Source: Maribacter orientalis (GTDB lineage Bacteria; Bacteroidota; Bacteroidia; Flavobacteriales; Flavobacteriaceae). Taken from it: a stretch of 64,000 bases of DNA. A program made the position numbers and the translations under genes. Positions 33,631 through 42,494 of this stretch are shown here, piece by piece. Under the pieces are notes generated by a model. The model had not been told where the DNA came from and made no database searches. It saw only the letters and a program-made list of their open reading frames with translations. Location: the NCBI RefSeq assembly GCF_900109345.1, contig NZ_FNZN01000003.1:434001-498000 (forward strand). Direction: 5' to 3'. Each line of letters opens with the position of its first letter. The stretch's first letter is position 1.

Positions 33631-35286
33631 ATGAACTTGATAAAACATCTAATTTTTTCTTTTTTCTTTACGATTCTTCTAATTTCATGTAAGACCGAAA
33701 GTATAAAAGCAGACCTCATTATTACCAATGCCAATATTTGGACTGGTAATTCTGATAGCCCAAAAGCAGAAGCTATGGCTATTAAAGAGGATACCATTTT
33801 AGCTATTGGTTCAGCCATAGATATTCAAAAGTTTAAAGGGGAGTCTACAGAAGTAATTGATGTACAAAATAAATTCATCACTCCTGGTTTTATCGATACT
33901 CATGTACATTTACTAATGGGTGGTAATAGCCTTTTAAGTGTGCAACTTAGAGATGCCAAAACTAAAAATGAGTTCATCAATAGAATCGCGGCATTTGCTA
34001 AAGATATAAAACCTAACCAATGGATAGTTGAAGGAAATTGGGACCATACACTTTGGGGAGGAGAACTCCCTTCAAAAGAATGGATTGATGCATTTACAGG
34101 AGCGAATCCTGTAGCAATATATCGCATGGATGGGCATATGATTTTGGCTAATTCAGCAGCTTTGAAAATTGCAGGTATAGATAAGAATACTGCCAATGTA
34201 GAAAATGGGGAAATTGTTAAAAACCCTGACGGGTCACCCACTGGTATTTTAAAAAGCGAGGCTATGTATTTGGTATTAAATAAAATACCAGACCTTACTA
34301 ATGATGAGAAGGCAGAGGCAATAAATGTAGCTCAAGATTATTTAATTTCTCAAGGAGTTACTTCTATTCATGATGTCGATAGTTTAGGGGGCTACGAAGT
34401 TTTAAATACTTTGAAATCTGCCATGAAATTAAAAATCAGAGTTTATTCTGCTGACCCCTTAAAAAACTGGAAATCTATATCTAAAACCACTACTGAATCG
34501 AAATGGTTGAAAAATGGCTTAATGAAAGGTTTTGTAGACGGCTCATTAGGTTCACATACCGCAGCATTCAATGAGCCTTATTCAGATAAATTAGAAGATA
34601 AAGGTCTTTTTATAGCTAATATTGATAGTTTGTATCATTGGGTTTCAAATGCAGATAACAAAAACTTACAGGTAACAGTTCATGCCATTGGTGACAGAGC
34701 AAACAATACCGTATTGAACACATTTGAACGCGTTATTGAAGAAAATGGGAATAAGGACAGACGATTTAGAATTGAGCATGCGCAACATTTAGCTAAAGAA
34801 GATATTAGTCGATTTTCTAAACTGAATGTTATTGCAAGTATGCAGCCCTATCATGCAATTGATGATGGTAGATGGGCAAAAGAACTTATTGGTAAAGAAC
34901 GTATTAAAACTACCTATGCTTTTAAATCTTTGTTGGATGTAAATACAACTTTAGTTTTTAGTAGTGATTGGCCAGTTGCACCTGCCTCTCCAATTTATGG
35001 AATCTATGCAGCGGTTACTCGACAAACTATAGACAACAGAAACCCTGAGGGTTGGGTTCCAGAACAAAAAATAAATGTGTCACAGGCGTTAATGGCATAC
35101 ACTAAGAATGCAGCCTACAGTTCGTTCGACGAAAATATAAAAGGAACTTTAGAACTAGGTAAATTGGCTGACTTTGTTATTCTCAGTGAAGATTTAATGG
35201 TAATACAGCCGAATAAGATAAAAGATGTTAAGGTTTTGGAAACGTATATTGGTGGAAGGAAAGTGTATGTTTCAAACTTAAACTAG
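33631..35286 (+). CDS. YtcJ-like amidohydrolase, lipoprotein
   Basis: This 551-residue amidohydrolase superfamily member (YtcJ/imidazolonepropionase-like) has a lipoprotein signal (ISC, Cys20). The metal-binding HxH is in GFIDTHVHLLMG. Later motifs include FVDGSLGSHTAAFNEPY, the HAIGDRANN His, RIEHAQHL and the SSDWPVAP Asp. All the metal ligands of the family therefore look intact. It is envelope-bound. The substrate is unknown; members of the group hydrolyse cyclic amides, formamides or D-amino-acid derivatives. It stands alone between the ABC permease and a small PLDc_N protein. Confidence 0.9.
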   Translation: MNLIKHLIFSFFFTILLISCKTESIKADLIITNANIWTGNSDSPKAEAMAIKEDTILAIGSAIDIQKFKGESTEVIDVQNKFITPGFIDTHVHLLMGGNSLLSVQLRDAKTKNEFINRIAAFAKDIKPNQWIVEGNWDHTLWGGELPSKEWIDAFTGANPVAIYRMDGHMILANSAALKIAGIDKNTANVENGEIVKNPDGSPTGILKSEAMYLVLNKIPDLTNDEKAEAINVAQDYLISQGVTSIHDVDSLGGYEVLNTLKSAMKLKIRVYSADPLKNWKSISKTTTESKWLKNGLMKGFVDGSLGSHTAAFNEPYSDKLEDKGLFIANIDSLYHWVSNADNKNLQVTVHAIGDRANNTVLNTFERVIEENGNKDRRFRIEHAQHLAKEDISRFSKLNVIASMQPYHAIDDGRWAKELIGKERIKTTYAFKSLLDVNTTLVFSSDWPVAPASPIYGIYAAVTRQTIDNRNPEGWVPEQKINVSQALMAYTKNAAYSSFDENIKGTLELGKLADFVILSEDLMVIQPNKIKDVKVLETYIGGRKVYVSNLN

Positions 35287-35449
35287 TTTAGAGTATAATA
35301 TCAAAAACAATAATAAAACTGGAATATTTAAATTTTAAAAATCGTTAGTATCATTATTTAATAGGTTATGGAATTTTTGAGGTTTGATGCCATTTTAGTT
35401 ATATTTTAATGTTTTTATTGAAACTGATTACTAAATATTAATCTTCATT

Positions 35450-35671
35450 ATGGAAAGTACTATCTCAAACTTATCTTTAGGTATATGGGCATGGCAAACC
35501 TTTCTACTGGTTATATTAGGGCTATGGATCTATTGTTTAATAGACATAGCAAGAAATAAATTTAAAAATGATGCTAAAACCACTTGGTTTTTAATCGTGT
35601 TCTTCCTTCCTTTTTTAGGTACGTTGCTTTATATTTTTACAGGAAGAAATAGAAAGATAATAACCAATTGA
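35450..35671 (+). CDS. PLDc_N-domain small membrane protein
   Basis: This 73-residue protein has two transmembrane helices, about 12-31 (WAWQTFLLVILGLWIYCLID) and 44-64 (TTWFLIVFFLPFLGTLLYIF), separated by a basic cytosolic loop (IARNKFKNDAK). This is the PLDc_N fold, which in longer proteins precedes a cardiolipin synthase domain. In isolation such small proteins are common but of unknown function. The preceding 163 bases are AT-rich and hold no visible promoter box. Membership in PLDc_N is based on the spacing of the helices and the closing FTGRNRK motif. Confidence 0.85.
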   Translation: MESTISNLSLGIWAWQTFLLVILGLWIYCLIDIARNKFKNDAKTTWFLIVFFLPFLGTLLYIFTGRNRKIITN

Positions 35672-35768
35672 TATACAATATCATTAATTAATGAAAATTG
35701 ATAACCCTCACTGGTCAATATTAACGCTATAATTAGAGCATTTAGCATGTATTGTCAACTAATCCCCA

Positions 35769-35776
35769 TAGCTTTG
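35769..35776 (+). promoter_or_regulatory. -7 promoter box of RNA helicase gene
   Basis: TAGCTTTG matches TAnnTTTG, 26 bases before the ATG at 35802. A TTG at 35752-35754 lies closer than the usual 19-21 base spacing, so the -33 assignment is uncertain. Confidence 0.45.
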
Positions 35777-35801
35777 CAATTGAAATACAAAAGTAATTGC
35801 T

Positions 35802-37154
35802 ATGTCCTTGTTTACCGATTTAAAGATTTCTAGAAATATAGAAAAAGCTCTGGATGATTTAGGTTTTGAAAATACAACACCTATTCAAGAGAAGGCTTTT
35901 CCTATTGTTATGAGTGGTAGTGATGTTGTTGGTATTGCACAGACCGGGACAGGAAAGACATTTGCTTATTTACTTCCCATCTTAAATACCCTTTCATTTT
36001 CTAAAGAGATACACCCAAAGGTGGTGATTCTTGTGCCTACTCGTGAGTTGGTGGTACAAGTAGTAGAAGAGGCTGAAAAACTGGCTAAATATTCAGGCGT
36101 ACGTGTCCTTGGTGTATTTGGTGGTAAAAGCATGCTACGACAAAAGGATGCTTTGGCTTTGGGTACCGATATTTTAGTGGCTACACCTGCTCGTTTATAT
36201 GATTTAATTTTAACCAAGGCGGTTCAATTAAAATCAGTTAGGAAACTTGTGATTGATGAGGTCGATGTGATGTTGGATCTTGGTTTTAGATTTCAGTTGG
36301 TCAATATTTTTGAACTATTGCCGGTCAGAAGACAGAATATTATGTTCTCTGCTACTATGACCGATGACATAGAACTCTTTATAACCGATTTCTTTACAGG
36401 AGTACAGAAAATCGCAATTGCAGTAAGTGGAACTCCATTAGAGAACATTACTCAATTTGGGTATGCTACTCCTAACTTTTATACAAAAGTAAATTTGCTG
36501 GTTAATTTACTTCAGAAAGAAGAGGAATACCATAAAGTTTTGGTTTTTGTCTCTAGCAAACGTAGTGCAGATTTATTGTTCAAAGAGCTGGCAGAATTTT
36601 TCAGTGAAGAAATCTGTATCATACATTCTAATAAGACCCAAAATTATAGATTACGCTCTATCAACCAATTTGATGAAGGGAAGAACCGTATTTTGGTAAC
36701 TACAGATGTTATGGCACGTGGATTGGATCTTCAAGAAATATCTCATGTCATTAATTTTGATACACCTATTTATCCTGAAAACTATATGCACCGAATCGGT
36801 AGAACGGGTAGGGCAGAGAAGGAGGGTACTTCTATTTTATTATTTACTCCAAATGAAGAGGAAGCAAAAGATGCCATCGAAGATTTGATGTTGCAGAAAG
36901 TAAATTTATTAGACTTACCAAGTGATGTTGAAATAGCCACTAAGCTTACTTTCGACGAACAACCCAAACATAAGGAGCGTGAAAATCCTTTGAATATAAA
37001 TGAAGACGAACGTGGAGCTAGCTTTCATGATAAATCAGATAAGAACAAAAAAGAAAATCAAGGTGGTTCTTATAAATGGATTATTAAAAAGAAATATTCT
37101 AAGCCAAAGACTCGAGGCGATAAGAATTACGGAAAAAGAGGTAGAAACAAATAA
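35802..37154 (+). CDS. DEAD-box-type RNA helicase (RhlE-like) with DEVD motif II
   Basis: This 450-residue ATP-dependent RNA helicase has the Q motif (FENTTPIQEKAFP) and Walker A AQTGTGKTFAYLLP. Motif Ia is PTRELV, motif II is DEVD (residues in KLVIDEVDVMLDLGFRFQ), motif III is SATM, and motif VI is HRIGRTGRAEKEG. Motif II is DEVD rather than DEAD, a variation I note but do not interpret as loss of function. The C-terminal 75 residues are rich in Lys, Arg, Glu and Gly (KKYSKPKTRGDKNYGKRGR), a basic RNA-binding tail. A -7 box precedes it. Likely roles are in cold adaptation, ribosome assembly or mRNA decay. Confidence 0.93.
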   Translation: MSLFTDLKISRNIEKALDDLGFENTTPIQEKAFPIVMSGSDVVGIAQTGTGKTFAYLLPILNTLSFSKEIHPKVVILVPTRELVVQVVEEAEKLAKYSGVRVLGVFGGKSMLRQKDALALGTDILVATPARLYDLILTKAVQLKSVRKLVIDEVDVMLDLGFRFQLVNIFELLPVRRQNIMFSATMTDDIELFITDFFTGVQKIAIAVSGTPLENITQFGYATPNFYTKVNLLVNLLQKEEEYHKVLVFVSSKRSADLLFKELAEFFSEEICIIHSNKTQNYRLRSINQFDEGKNRILVTTDVMARGLDLQEISHVINFDTPIYPENYMHRIGRTGRAEKEGTSILLFTPNEEEAKDAIEDLMLQKVNLLDLPSDVEIATKLTFDEQPKHKERENPLNINEDERGASFHDKSDKNKKENQGGSYKWIIKKKYSKPKTRGDKNYGKRGRNK

Positions 37155-37465
37155 GAATAGTTTCTTTAATATTCAGATTACGTTGCTTGTATAATAGAGT
37201 AACTACATTCTTTTTTAAACAAATAGCATTTATTAGACTCCATATTTGGCTGTTTTATTAAGGCTTTACCAATTGTTCTATTTTAAAAACATCAACGAAT
37301 TACATACTATCTCGGTATGATGTTTTTGGTTCAAAAACCATTCGTCGATACTTTTCTTCGATTCATCCTAAAAATTTACGCTAGCCGAAAATTATAGTAC
37401 TTCAGCGAGGTCAAGAGCTTTGATTGCTGGACTGCGGGTATCTTTATATTGTTCAACATTAAGAT
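37155..37465. other. Leader region of third small secreted protein
   Basis: These 311 non-coding bases between the helicase gene and the small secreted protein gene at 37466 contain nested inverted repeats. AAAAACATCA (37285-37294) pairs with TGATGTTTTT (37318-37327), GTTTTTG (37322-37328) pairs with CAAAAAC (37332-37338), and ATCAACGAAT (37291-37300) pairs with ATTCGTCGAT (37340-37349) with one mismatch. ACCATTCGTC at 37337-37346 is also found before the fourth member. Confidence 0.6.
37285..37349. repeat. Overlapping, mutually exclusive inverted repeats
   Basis: The first stem (AAAAACATCA / TGATGTTTTT) and the third (ATCAACGAAT / ATTCGTCGAT, one mismatch) share bases 37291-37294, so they cannot form together. 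A second short stem (GTTTTTG / CAAAAAC) competes with both. It is upstream of the small gene at 37466. Confidence 0.65.
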
Positions 37466-37723
37466 ATGAAAGTACTATTCACATTATTAATTATAATTTT
37501 CGCCGGAACTTTAACGATGGCACAAAACCCTCAATCTAATGATAAAGTTTACGCTATTGAAATGGGTATTGTTATGGTTGATAGCCTTAATAATACTGAC
37601 CATAAGAAAACGTTTACAATCAGTACTGAAACTGAAATAACTCGTTTGTATCGATATAAGAATTCTAGAGTCAATAAAGAATTAGCATTCATTACCCAAA
37701 AGAGTTATGGTAAGTTGGCATAA
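37466..37723 (+). CDS. Small secreted protein, family of four (member 3)
   Basis: This 85-residue protein has a signal peptide MKVLFTLLIIIFAGTLTMAQ, leaving about 65 residues. The mature part has a VYAIEMGIVMV strand, paralleling KVETIEM in the other members. A longer middle segment follows, then the signature TRLYRYKNSRVNKELAF and TQKSYGKLA. The LYRYKNSRV segment aligns with LYKFKNSNI in member 1 and LYKNKNNRI in member 4. I do not recognise a named family. A 311-base leader with overlapping inverted repeats precedes it, and a hairpin terminator at 37737 follows. It is probably monocistronic. Confidence 0.86.
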   Translation: MKVLFTLLIIIFAGTLTMAQNPQSNDKVYAIEMGIVMVDSLNNTDHKKTFTISTETEITRLYRYKNSRVNKELAFITQKSYGKLA

Positions 37724-37736
37724 TCTTTGCTCTATT

Positions 37737-37762
37737 AAAAAAGGTGCAATGAAGCACCTTTT
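37737..37762 (+). terminator. Rho-independent terminator of small secreted protein gene
   Basis: AAAAGGTGC, loop AATGAA, GCACCTTTT. A nine-base stem is followed by a short T-tract. It begins about 13 bases after the stop at 37723. Confidence 0.85.
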
Positions 37763-37774
37763 GAAAATTCAATT

Positions 37775-37894
37775 ATGATAATACTTACACTTTTAATACC
37801 TGCTTTAATTGTTCTTCTAGTTGTTTCTTTTACTTCAAAAAATAAAAAGCAACTTCGTGCAATTAAAGTGCCAGTAAGCAAAAGAAAGTTTTAG
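37775..37894 (+). CDS. Possible 39-residue membrane protein
   Basis: This is a short open frame with an ATG at 37775: MIILTLLIPALIVLLVVSFT followed by a basic tail (SKNKKQLRAIKVPVSKRKF). The pattern of one transmembrane helix and a Lys/Arg-rich tail is typical of small membrane proteins. It begins 13 bases after the terminator hairpin of the small secreted gene, so it would need its own promoter. The stop overlaps the end of the convergent amidohydrolase gene by two bases. Unverified: short frames can arise by chance, and I see no promoter. Confidence 0.4.
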   Translation: MIILTLLIPALIVLLVVSFTSKNKKQLRAIKVPVSKRKF

Positions 37895-39480
37895 TTTTTA
37901 ATGCCAGGCTGCTTTATAGTATAATTATCCTTAGCCTTGGCTTCATCAACTTGACGTTTTACGTCTGCTAATAGCGCTTTTGCATCGTAAACGATGCCGT
38001 CTTTAATAGTATATTTTACACCACCAATACGAACCACCTCATTATCATCGGTAAGCTTTACAGCTCCCGTGCCGTATAGTACTTTGAAATTTTGAAGAGG
38101 GTTTTCTTCAACAACGACAAAGTCAGCTAATTTTCCAATTGTAACGGAACCTAATTTGTCATCCAATCCTAACGCTTCTGCGCCATTTAATGTTGCTGAT
38201 TGAATTATTTCTAAAGGGTGAAATCCTGCTTCACGCATTAATTCTAGTTCACGTATATAAGCAAAACCATATAATTGAAATATAAATCCGGAATCGGAAC
38301 CAGTTGTTACACGGCCACCTCTATTTTTATATTCATTAATAAAGGTCATCCAAAGATTATAATTTTTTTTCCATTGAACTTCCTGCTCTGTACCCCAATC
38401 ATGCCAATAAGAACCATGAGATACTTTGCTAGGTTGATAGAATTCCCATAGGGAAGGCAATGTGTAGTCTTCATGCCATTCGGCACGTCTTGCACGCTGT
38501 AAATCTCTACTAGCCTCATAGATATTAAAAGTAGGATCCATAGTGAAATCTAATGCCAATAATTCATTCATTACGTTATTCCAATGTTCAGAGTAGGGTT
38601 CAGCTGCCTGTGCCCATAATTTACCGGCATTTTCAAAACGATGTTGTTCATTCTGATAGTTATAATCAAGAGGAAAATCTTGCACTGTACGATCGTCGAA
38701 TAATGCTTCCGGTAATCCGTACCAATGTTCCATTGAAGTTAATCCTGCCCTAGCGGAATGAAGCACATTCCATCTTGCAACGCTCATTTGTGCATGATGA
38801 CATGCTGAGCCTAGTCCTAATTTTTTATTTTCATCAAGTGCAGCTGCCATAATAGCCGGTTCTGCACCAAAAAATTTAATACCGTCAGCTCCTTTTTTTG
38901 CATTTGCACGTACCCATTCACGAGCTTGCTCCGGAGTAGAAATAGGAATATCGTTCAACGGATTAAAAGATTTGCTAGTTTGCCCAAATGCGGTATATGT
39001 AATTATGCGTGGGGCGATAATTTCATTTCTCTCGCTTTTCCGTTTTAAATCTAGGGCAATATCAATACCTCTTCCGGCAACTTCTCGAACGGTAGTAACA
39101 CCGTGTGCCATCCATAATTTAAAAACATAATCTGGGTCTGCGCCCTGTGCATCGCCACCAATATGTGTGTGCATATCTATAAAGCCAGGCATTAAGTACA
39201 TACCAGTACAATCTAGCTCCTTACCACCTTCTTTTAGTTGTGGTCGTTTAGAGTTATCGATAGCGACACCAGGATAACCTACTACTTTAATGTCTTTTAT
39301 GATATTGTTCTCCACCACAATGTCAATGGGGCCTTGTGGTGGTGCTCCATTTCCATTAATCAGCATAACGCCTCTAATTATTAATTGAGAGTGTGGGCCA
39401 TCTCCTTCAAGAGATTGGGCATTGACAGTTAGCAAGTCTACCAAAATGAATACCGTAGCTAATACTATTCGTTTGAACAT
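37891..39480 (-). CDS. Amidohydrolase family protein, exported
   Basis: This 529-residue member of the amidohydrolase superfamily (imidazolonepropionase-like) has a signal peptide (FKRIVLATVFILVDLLTVNA). The metal-binding HxH is in GFIDMHTHIGGDAQ. Further conserved points are TVREVAGRGID, the HHAQM His region, SMEHW and the TGSDSGFIFQ Asp. The closing domain has SVTIGKLADFVVVEENPL, which is typical of the family. A fairly large insertion occurs around 270-350 (YQPSKVSHGSYW, among others). It is periplasmic. The substrate is unknown. It converges with the small possible membrane protein and the third small secreted gene. Confidence 0.9.
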   Translation of the reverse strand: MFKRIVLATVFILVDLLTVNAQSLEGDGPHSQLIIRGVMLINGNGAPPQGPIDIVVENNIIKDIKVVGYPGVAIDNSKRPQLKEGGKELDCTGMYLMPGFIDMHTHIGGDAQGADPDYVFKLWMAHGVTTVREVAGRGIDIALDLKRKSERNEIIAPRIITYTAFGQTSKSFNPLNDIPISTPEQAREWVRANAKKGADGIKFFGAEPAIMAAALDENKKLGLGSACHHAQMSVARWNVLHSARAGLTSMEHWYGLPEALFDDRTVQDFPLDYNYQNEQHRFENAGKLWAQAAEPYSEHWNNVMNELLALDFTMDPTFNIYEASRDLQRARRAEWHEDYTLPSLWEFYQPSKVSHGSYWHDWGTEQEVQWKKNYNLWMTFINEYKNRGGRVTTGSDSGFIFQLYGFAYIRELELMREAGFHPLEIIQSATLNGAEALGLDDKLGSVTIGKLADFVVVEENPLQNFKVLYGTGAVKLTDDNEVVRIGGVKYTIKDGIVYDAKALLADVKRQVDEAKAKDNYTIKQPGIKN

Positions 39481-39594
39481 AAGGTGGTGGTTTAAGTTAG
39501 TTCTTTAAATATAGGCAAAGTGATAGTAATGAGACAGAGCTAGAGTCATCTTTATTAATGGAATTATGAACTAGCAATTATATAAGGCTTTAAC

Positions 39595-40827
39595 TTATTC
39601 AATTGGAGCTAATTGTTGCTTTATTTCTTGGAATTTGACAATGTAGTTGGTGCCTTTTTTGGAGGCGTCGCGTTCAATTGTTCCGCGTAATTGACGGGTT
39701 AGGTTATGGATAAGTTTTAAACCTAATGACTTTGTGTTTTTGTAATTGATTGTTTCAGGAAAACCAATGCCATTATCTCCTATTTCAAGAATGTAACAAT
39801 TTTCTTTTTCTGAATCCTTTTGTAATTTGATATGAATTTGTCCTTTTTCCTCTCCTTCAATTCCATATTTTAAAGCATTGGTCAAGGCCTCATTAATCAA
39901 AAGGCCTAATGGAATAGCGGTATCTATACCCAATTTTATATCTGGAATGTCAATCTTTAAATCTACATTATTGTCAATTCCTTTAATTGATCTAATAAGG
40001 TATTCGCTTAATTCTTGCACGTAAGAGTTGTATTCAATATGACTAATATCATTACGCATATAGAGCATTTCATGAACCATTGCCATTGCAATGACCCTAT
40101 TCTGCGTTCCTTTTAACAGTCCTTTCATTGGTCCGCTTTCAGTATTTCGAGATTGCAGACTTAATAAACTTGATACGGTCTGTAAGTTGTTTTTAACTCT
40201 ATGATGAACTTCTTTTAATAAATTTTCTTTTTCATGAACTTGAATAGCCATGACTTTTTTCGAAGTATAGAGCGCGTTGTAGGTCTTTAATAAACTTTTG
40301 CCAAATGTGTTTCCTAAAATAAAAACCGAAAATAAAACTGAAACTAGGCCAAAAACAGCACTTGAGCTTTCAGGAATAACATTTTCTGTGATTTTTAACT
40401 CAGGTATAGTTTGTGAGAAAATTAGAATAATAAGAACTGGAATAACGTTTAAGTAGATTTTACCATACCTGCTACTGTTGATAATGATAAAGCCACCAAA
40501 TGCAACTATTGGAATCATAAAAATAAAAGGACTATGAATACCACCACTGTACAAAGTCACTATAAAGGAGGATATAAGACCTAGTATAGATGAAAAATTG
40601 AAGGTGGGTAAAATCTTTTTATGAATTTTAAAGTATTGTAAGTTGATTAAGTTTAAAATTCCAAAAGCCATAAGTGGGAATGGAACAACTTCGGTTATAC
40701 CTAATAGGAAATAGCATAATATTCCAAATAGAATGGATATTATGCTAGTGGTATAATTTACCCTTAAAAAAAGTTTGGTTTTATCCTGAAGACGCTCATT
40801 GTCATTGGTAAATCCGGGCATAGACAT
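39595..40827 (-). CDS. Sensor histidine kinase (HisKA_2/HATPase type)
   Basis: This 410-residue membrane kinase has six predicted helices in the first 180 residues (MASE-like sensor region). A HisKA_2 dimerisation domain follows with phosphoacceptor His in EVHHRVKNNLQTVSSLLSLQSR (core HHRVKNNLQ). The HATPase domain has the N-box NEALTNALKYG and the G-box GDNGIGFPE. The HisKA_2 class often pairs with single-domain receivers or LytTR regulators. No regulator gene is next to it; the window's only receiver is at 11927. The stimulus is unknown. The N-terminal membrane region without a periplasmic loop suggests sensing within the membrane. Confidence 0.9.
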   Translation of the reverse strand: MSMPGFTNDNERLQDKTKLFLRVNYTTSIISILFGILCYFLLGITEVVPFPLMAFGILNLINLQYFKIHKKILPTFNFSSILGLISSFIVTLYSGGIHSPFIFMIPIVAFGGFIIINSSRYGKIYLNVIPVLIILIFSQTIPELKITENVIPESSSAVFGLVSVLFSVFILGNTFGKSLLKTYNALYTSKKVMAIQVHEKENLLKEVHHRVKNNLQTVSSLLSLQSRNTESGPMKGLLKGTQNRVIAMAMVHEMLYMRNDISHIEYNSYVQELSEYLIRSIKGIDNNVDLKIDIPDIKLGIDTAIPLGLLINEALTNALKYGIEGEEKGQIHIKLQKDSEKENCYILEIGDNGIGFPETINYKNTKSLGLKLIHNLTRQLRGTIERDASKKGTNYIVKFQEIKQQLAPIE

Positions 40828-40938
40828 TGTTTATGTACTAAAAAAAACATACTAATTAAGTAATGTAAATCTAATTATGTTTTTAACATTATACTAGTAT
40901 TTTTTGTTATTGTATAACATAATTATAAAAAGTTAGCA

Positions 40939-42333
40939 TTAGCTGCGAACTTTCTTCGGTGTAAGGTCTGTTAAATCTCCAATATTAATAGCTTTTCCAG
41001 ATTCAATACTTCTTCTAGCCCCAATACCTATTAAAATGGACATAGCCCCATCTCTAACACCGGCAGTTCTACCATATGGGTCAGTAGTTTTAGGATTAAT
41101 GAATATTTTATCATGAAGTCTTTTATCACCACCACCATGACCACTTTTTTCAATAGGTACTTTTACAATTTCATGTTTTTCCCAAAGCTTATGAACGATA
41201 ATCGACTCGTGGTTCAATTCTTCCTTATTATTTTGAGCCATTTCTAAAGCATGTTTTTCTGCCTCATCAACAGTAGATATTGAATGATAAGGAATGTCTT
41301 GTGAAGCTTCAATTCTGCCTTTTGTACCATTAAACGCAACTCGCCATCCTTCAAAGGGTGAATAGGTAGTTAAGCTATAGTTCAATATCGTATTGTCGGC
41401 ATATTTTACTTGTGCAGACATTTTATCATAAATATCAATATTTTCTCTAAATAAGCAATTATCCCTTATGTAGCCATCTTCATGTTCGTGATCTACATAT
41501 AATTTTTTAGATGTTTCATCTTTAGTAATATCCCAATAAAATTCGCAGGTATCGTTATGATTACAACTACGGCAATTAGATCCTCTTTGTGGTCCGTTCT
41601 TGCCATAATATTCTAAATCACCATAGGCAAATACCTGATCGGGTTCAGAATTTATCCACCAGTTTAATAAATCAAAATGATGAGTAGATTTATGAACCCA
41701 GAGGGATCCGCTACTCTCCATATCACCGTGCCATCTTCTAAAATAAGAAGCACCATGATAGGTGTTCAAATACCAATGGAAATCCACGGACACCAAATCC
41801 CCAATCGTTTTATTTGCCAATAATTCTTTTATTTTGGTTGCATATGGACTCCATCTATAATTAAAACCTACAATTAGATTTTTTTCTGATTTCTTTTCAG
41901 CGTCAATAATTGCCTGACATTTAGTTTCATCTGTAGTCAACGGTTTTTCGGTTAATACGTCACAACCCATTTCCAATCCTTTAATTATATATTGATGGTG
42001 GGTTGAATCTTTAGTAGTCACTATAATCAAATCTGGTTTCGTCATCTTCACCATCTCTTCAAAATCTGTGAAAAGTGGGCAATCAGCACCAATAAAATTT
42101 TTGGCATATTTTAGACGACTTGAGTTGATATCCGATAGCCCGACGAATTCTAAAATTTTTCCGTATTCATCAACTAAACGTTTTCCCCAAAAGGTGGTTC
42201 CTCGTATACCGGTTCCTACCAATGCAACTTTTAGTTTTGAAGTCTTACTAAATGCGAATGTTGAAATTGGAAAAGCTGAACTAGCTGCAAGCATTCCTAT
42301 AGAATTGATGAATTTTCTTCTGGTGGTATTCAT
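40939..42333 (-). CDS. Gfo/Idh/MocA-family oxidoreductase, Tat-exported (second copy)
   Basis: This 464-residue oxidoreductase has a twin-arginine signal (NTTRRKFINSIG) and Ala-rich cleavage region. The Rossmann start is LKVALVGTGIRGTTFWGKR (core GTGIRG), then GADCPLFTDFEEM, IIVTTKDSTHHQYIIKGL (core DSTHH) and TEKPLTTDE. The substrate side contains HKSTHHFDLLNWWI. It has a Cys-rich segment (NCRSCNHNDTCEFYW) that could bind a metal, which is not usual in the family. It is separate from the first copy at 24273. The substrate is unknown but likely a sugar or glycoside in the periplasm. No DUF1080 gene is adjacent. Confidence 0.88.
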   Translation of the reverse strand: MNTTRRKFINSIGMLAASSAFPISTFAFSKTSKLKVALVGTGIRGTTFWGKRLVDEYGKILEFVGLSDINSSRLKYAKNFIGADCPLFTDFEEMVKMTKPDLIIVTTKDSTHHQYIIKGLEMGCDVLTEKPLTTDETKCQAIIDAEKKSEKNLIVGFNYRWSPYATKIKELLANKTIGDLVSVDFHWYLNTYHGASYFRRWHGDMESSGSLWVHKSTHHFDLLNWWINSEPDQVFAYGDLEYYGKNGPQRGSNCRSCNHNDTCEFYWDITKDETSKKLYVDHEHEDGYIRDNCLFRENIDIYDKMSAQVKYADNTILNYSLTTYSPFEGWRVAFNGTKGRIEASQDIPYHSISTVDEAEKHALEMAQNNKEELNHESIIVHKLWEKHEIVKVPIEKSGHGGGDKRLHDKIFINPKTTDPYGRTAGVRDGAMSILIGIGARRSIESGKAINIGDLTDLTPKKVRS

Positions 42334-42442
42334 TGGTTTGATTTTAAAGCGGTTATCTAAATATAGCTAATTTTCAATACCAAAGATTTTTAGTATGTTG
42401 ATTTAACAAGTTGACGAAGAAAAGTGAAAATAGGAGGTACTA

Positions 42443-42476
42443 AAAAAGGCATCCCAATCTTGGGATGCCTTTTTTA
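42443..42476. terminator. Bidirectional terminator at end of secA
   Basis: GGCATCCCA, loop ATCT, TGGGATGCC, with A6 on the left and T6 on the right. It ends 19 bases from the secA stop on the minus strand. Confidence 0.9.
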
Positions 42477-42494
42477 AATATAGAAAGTTTTATA

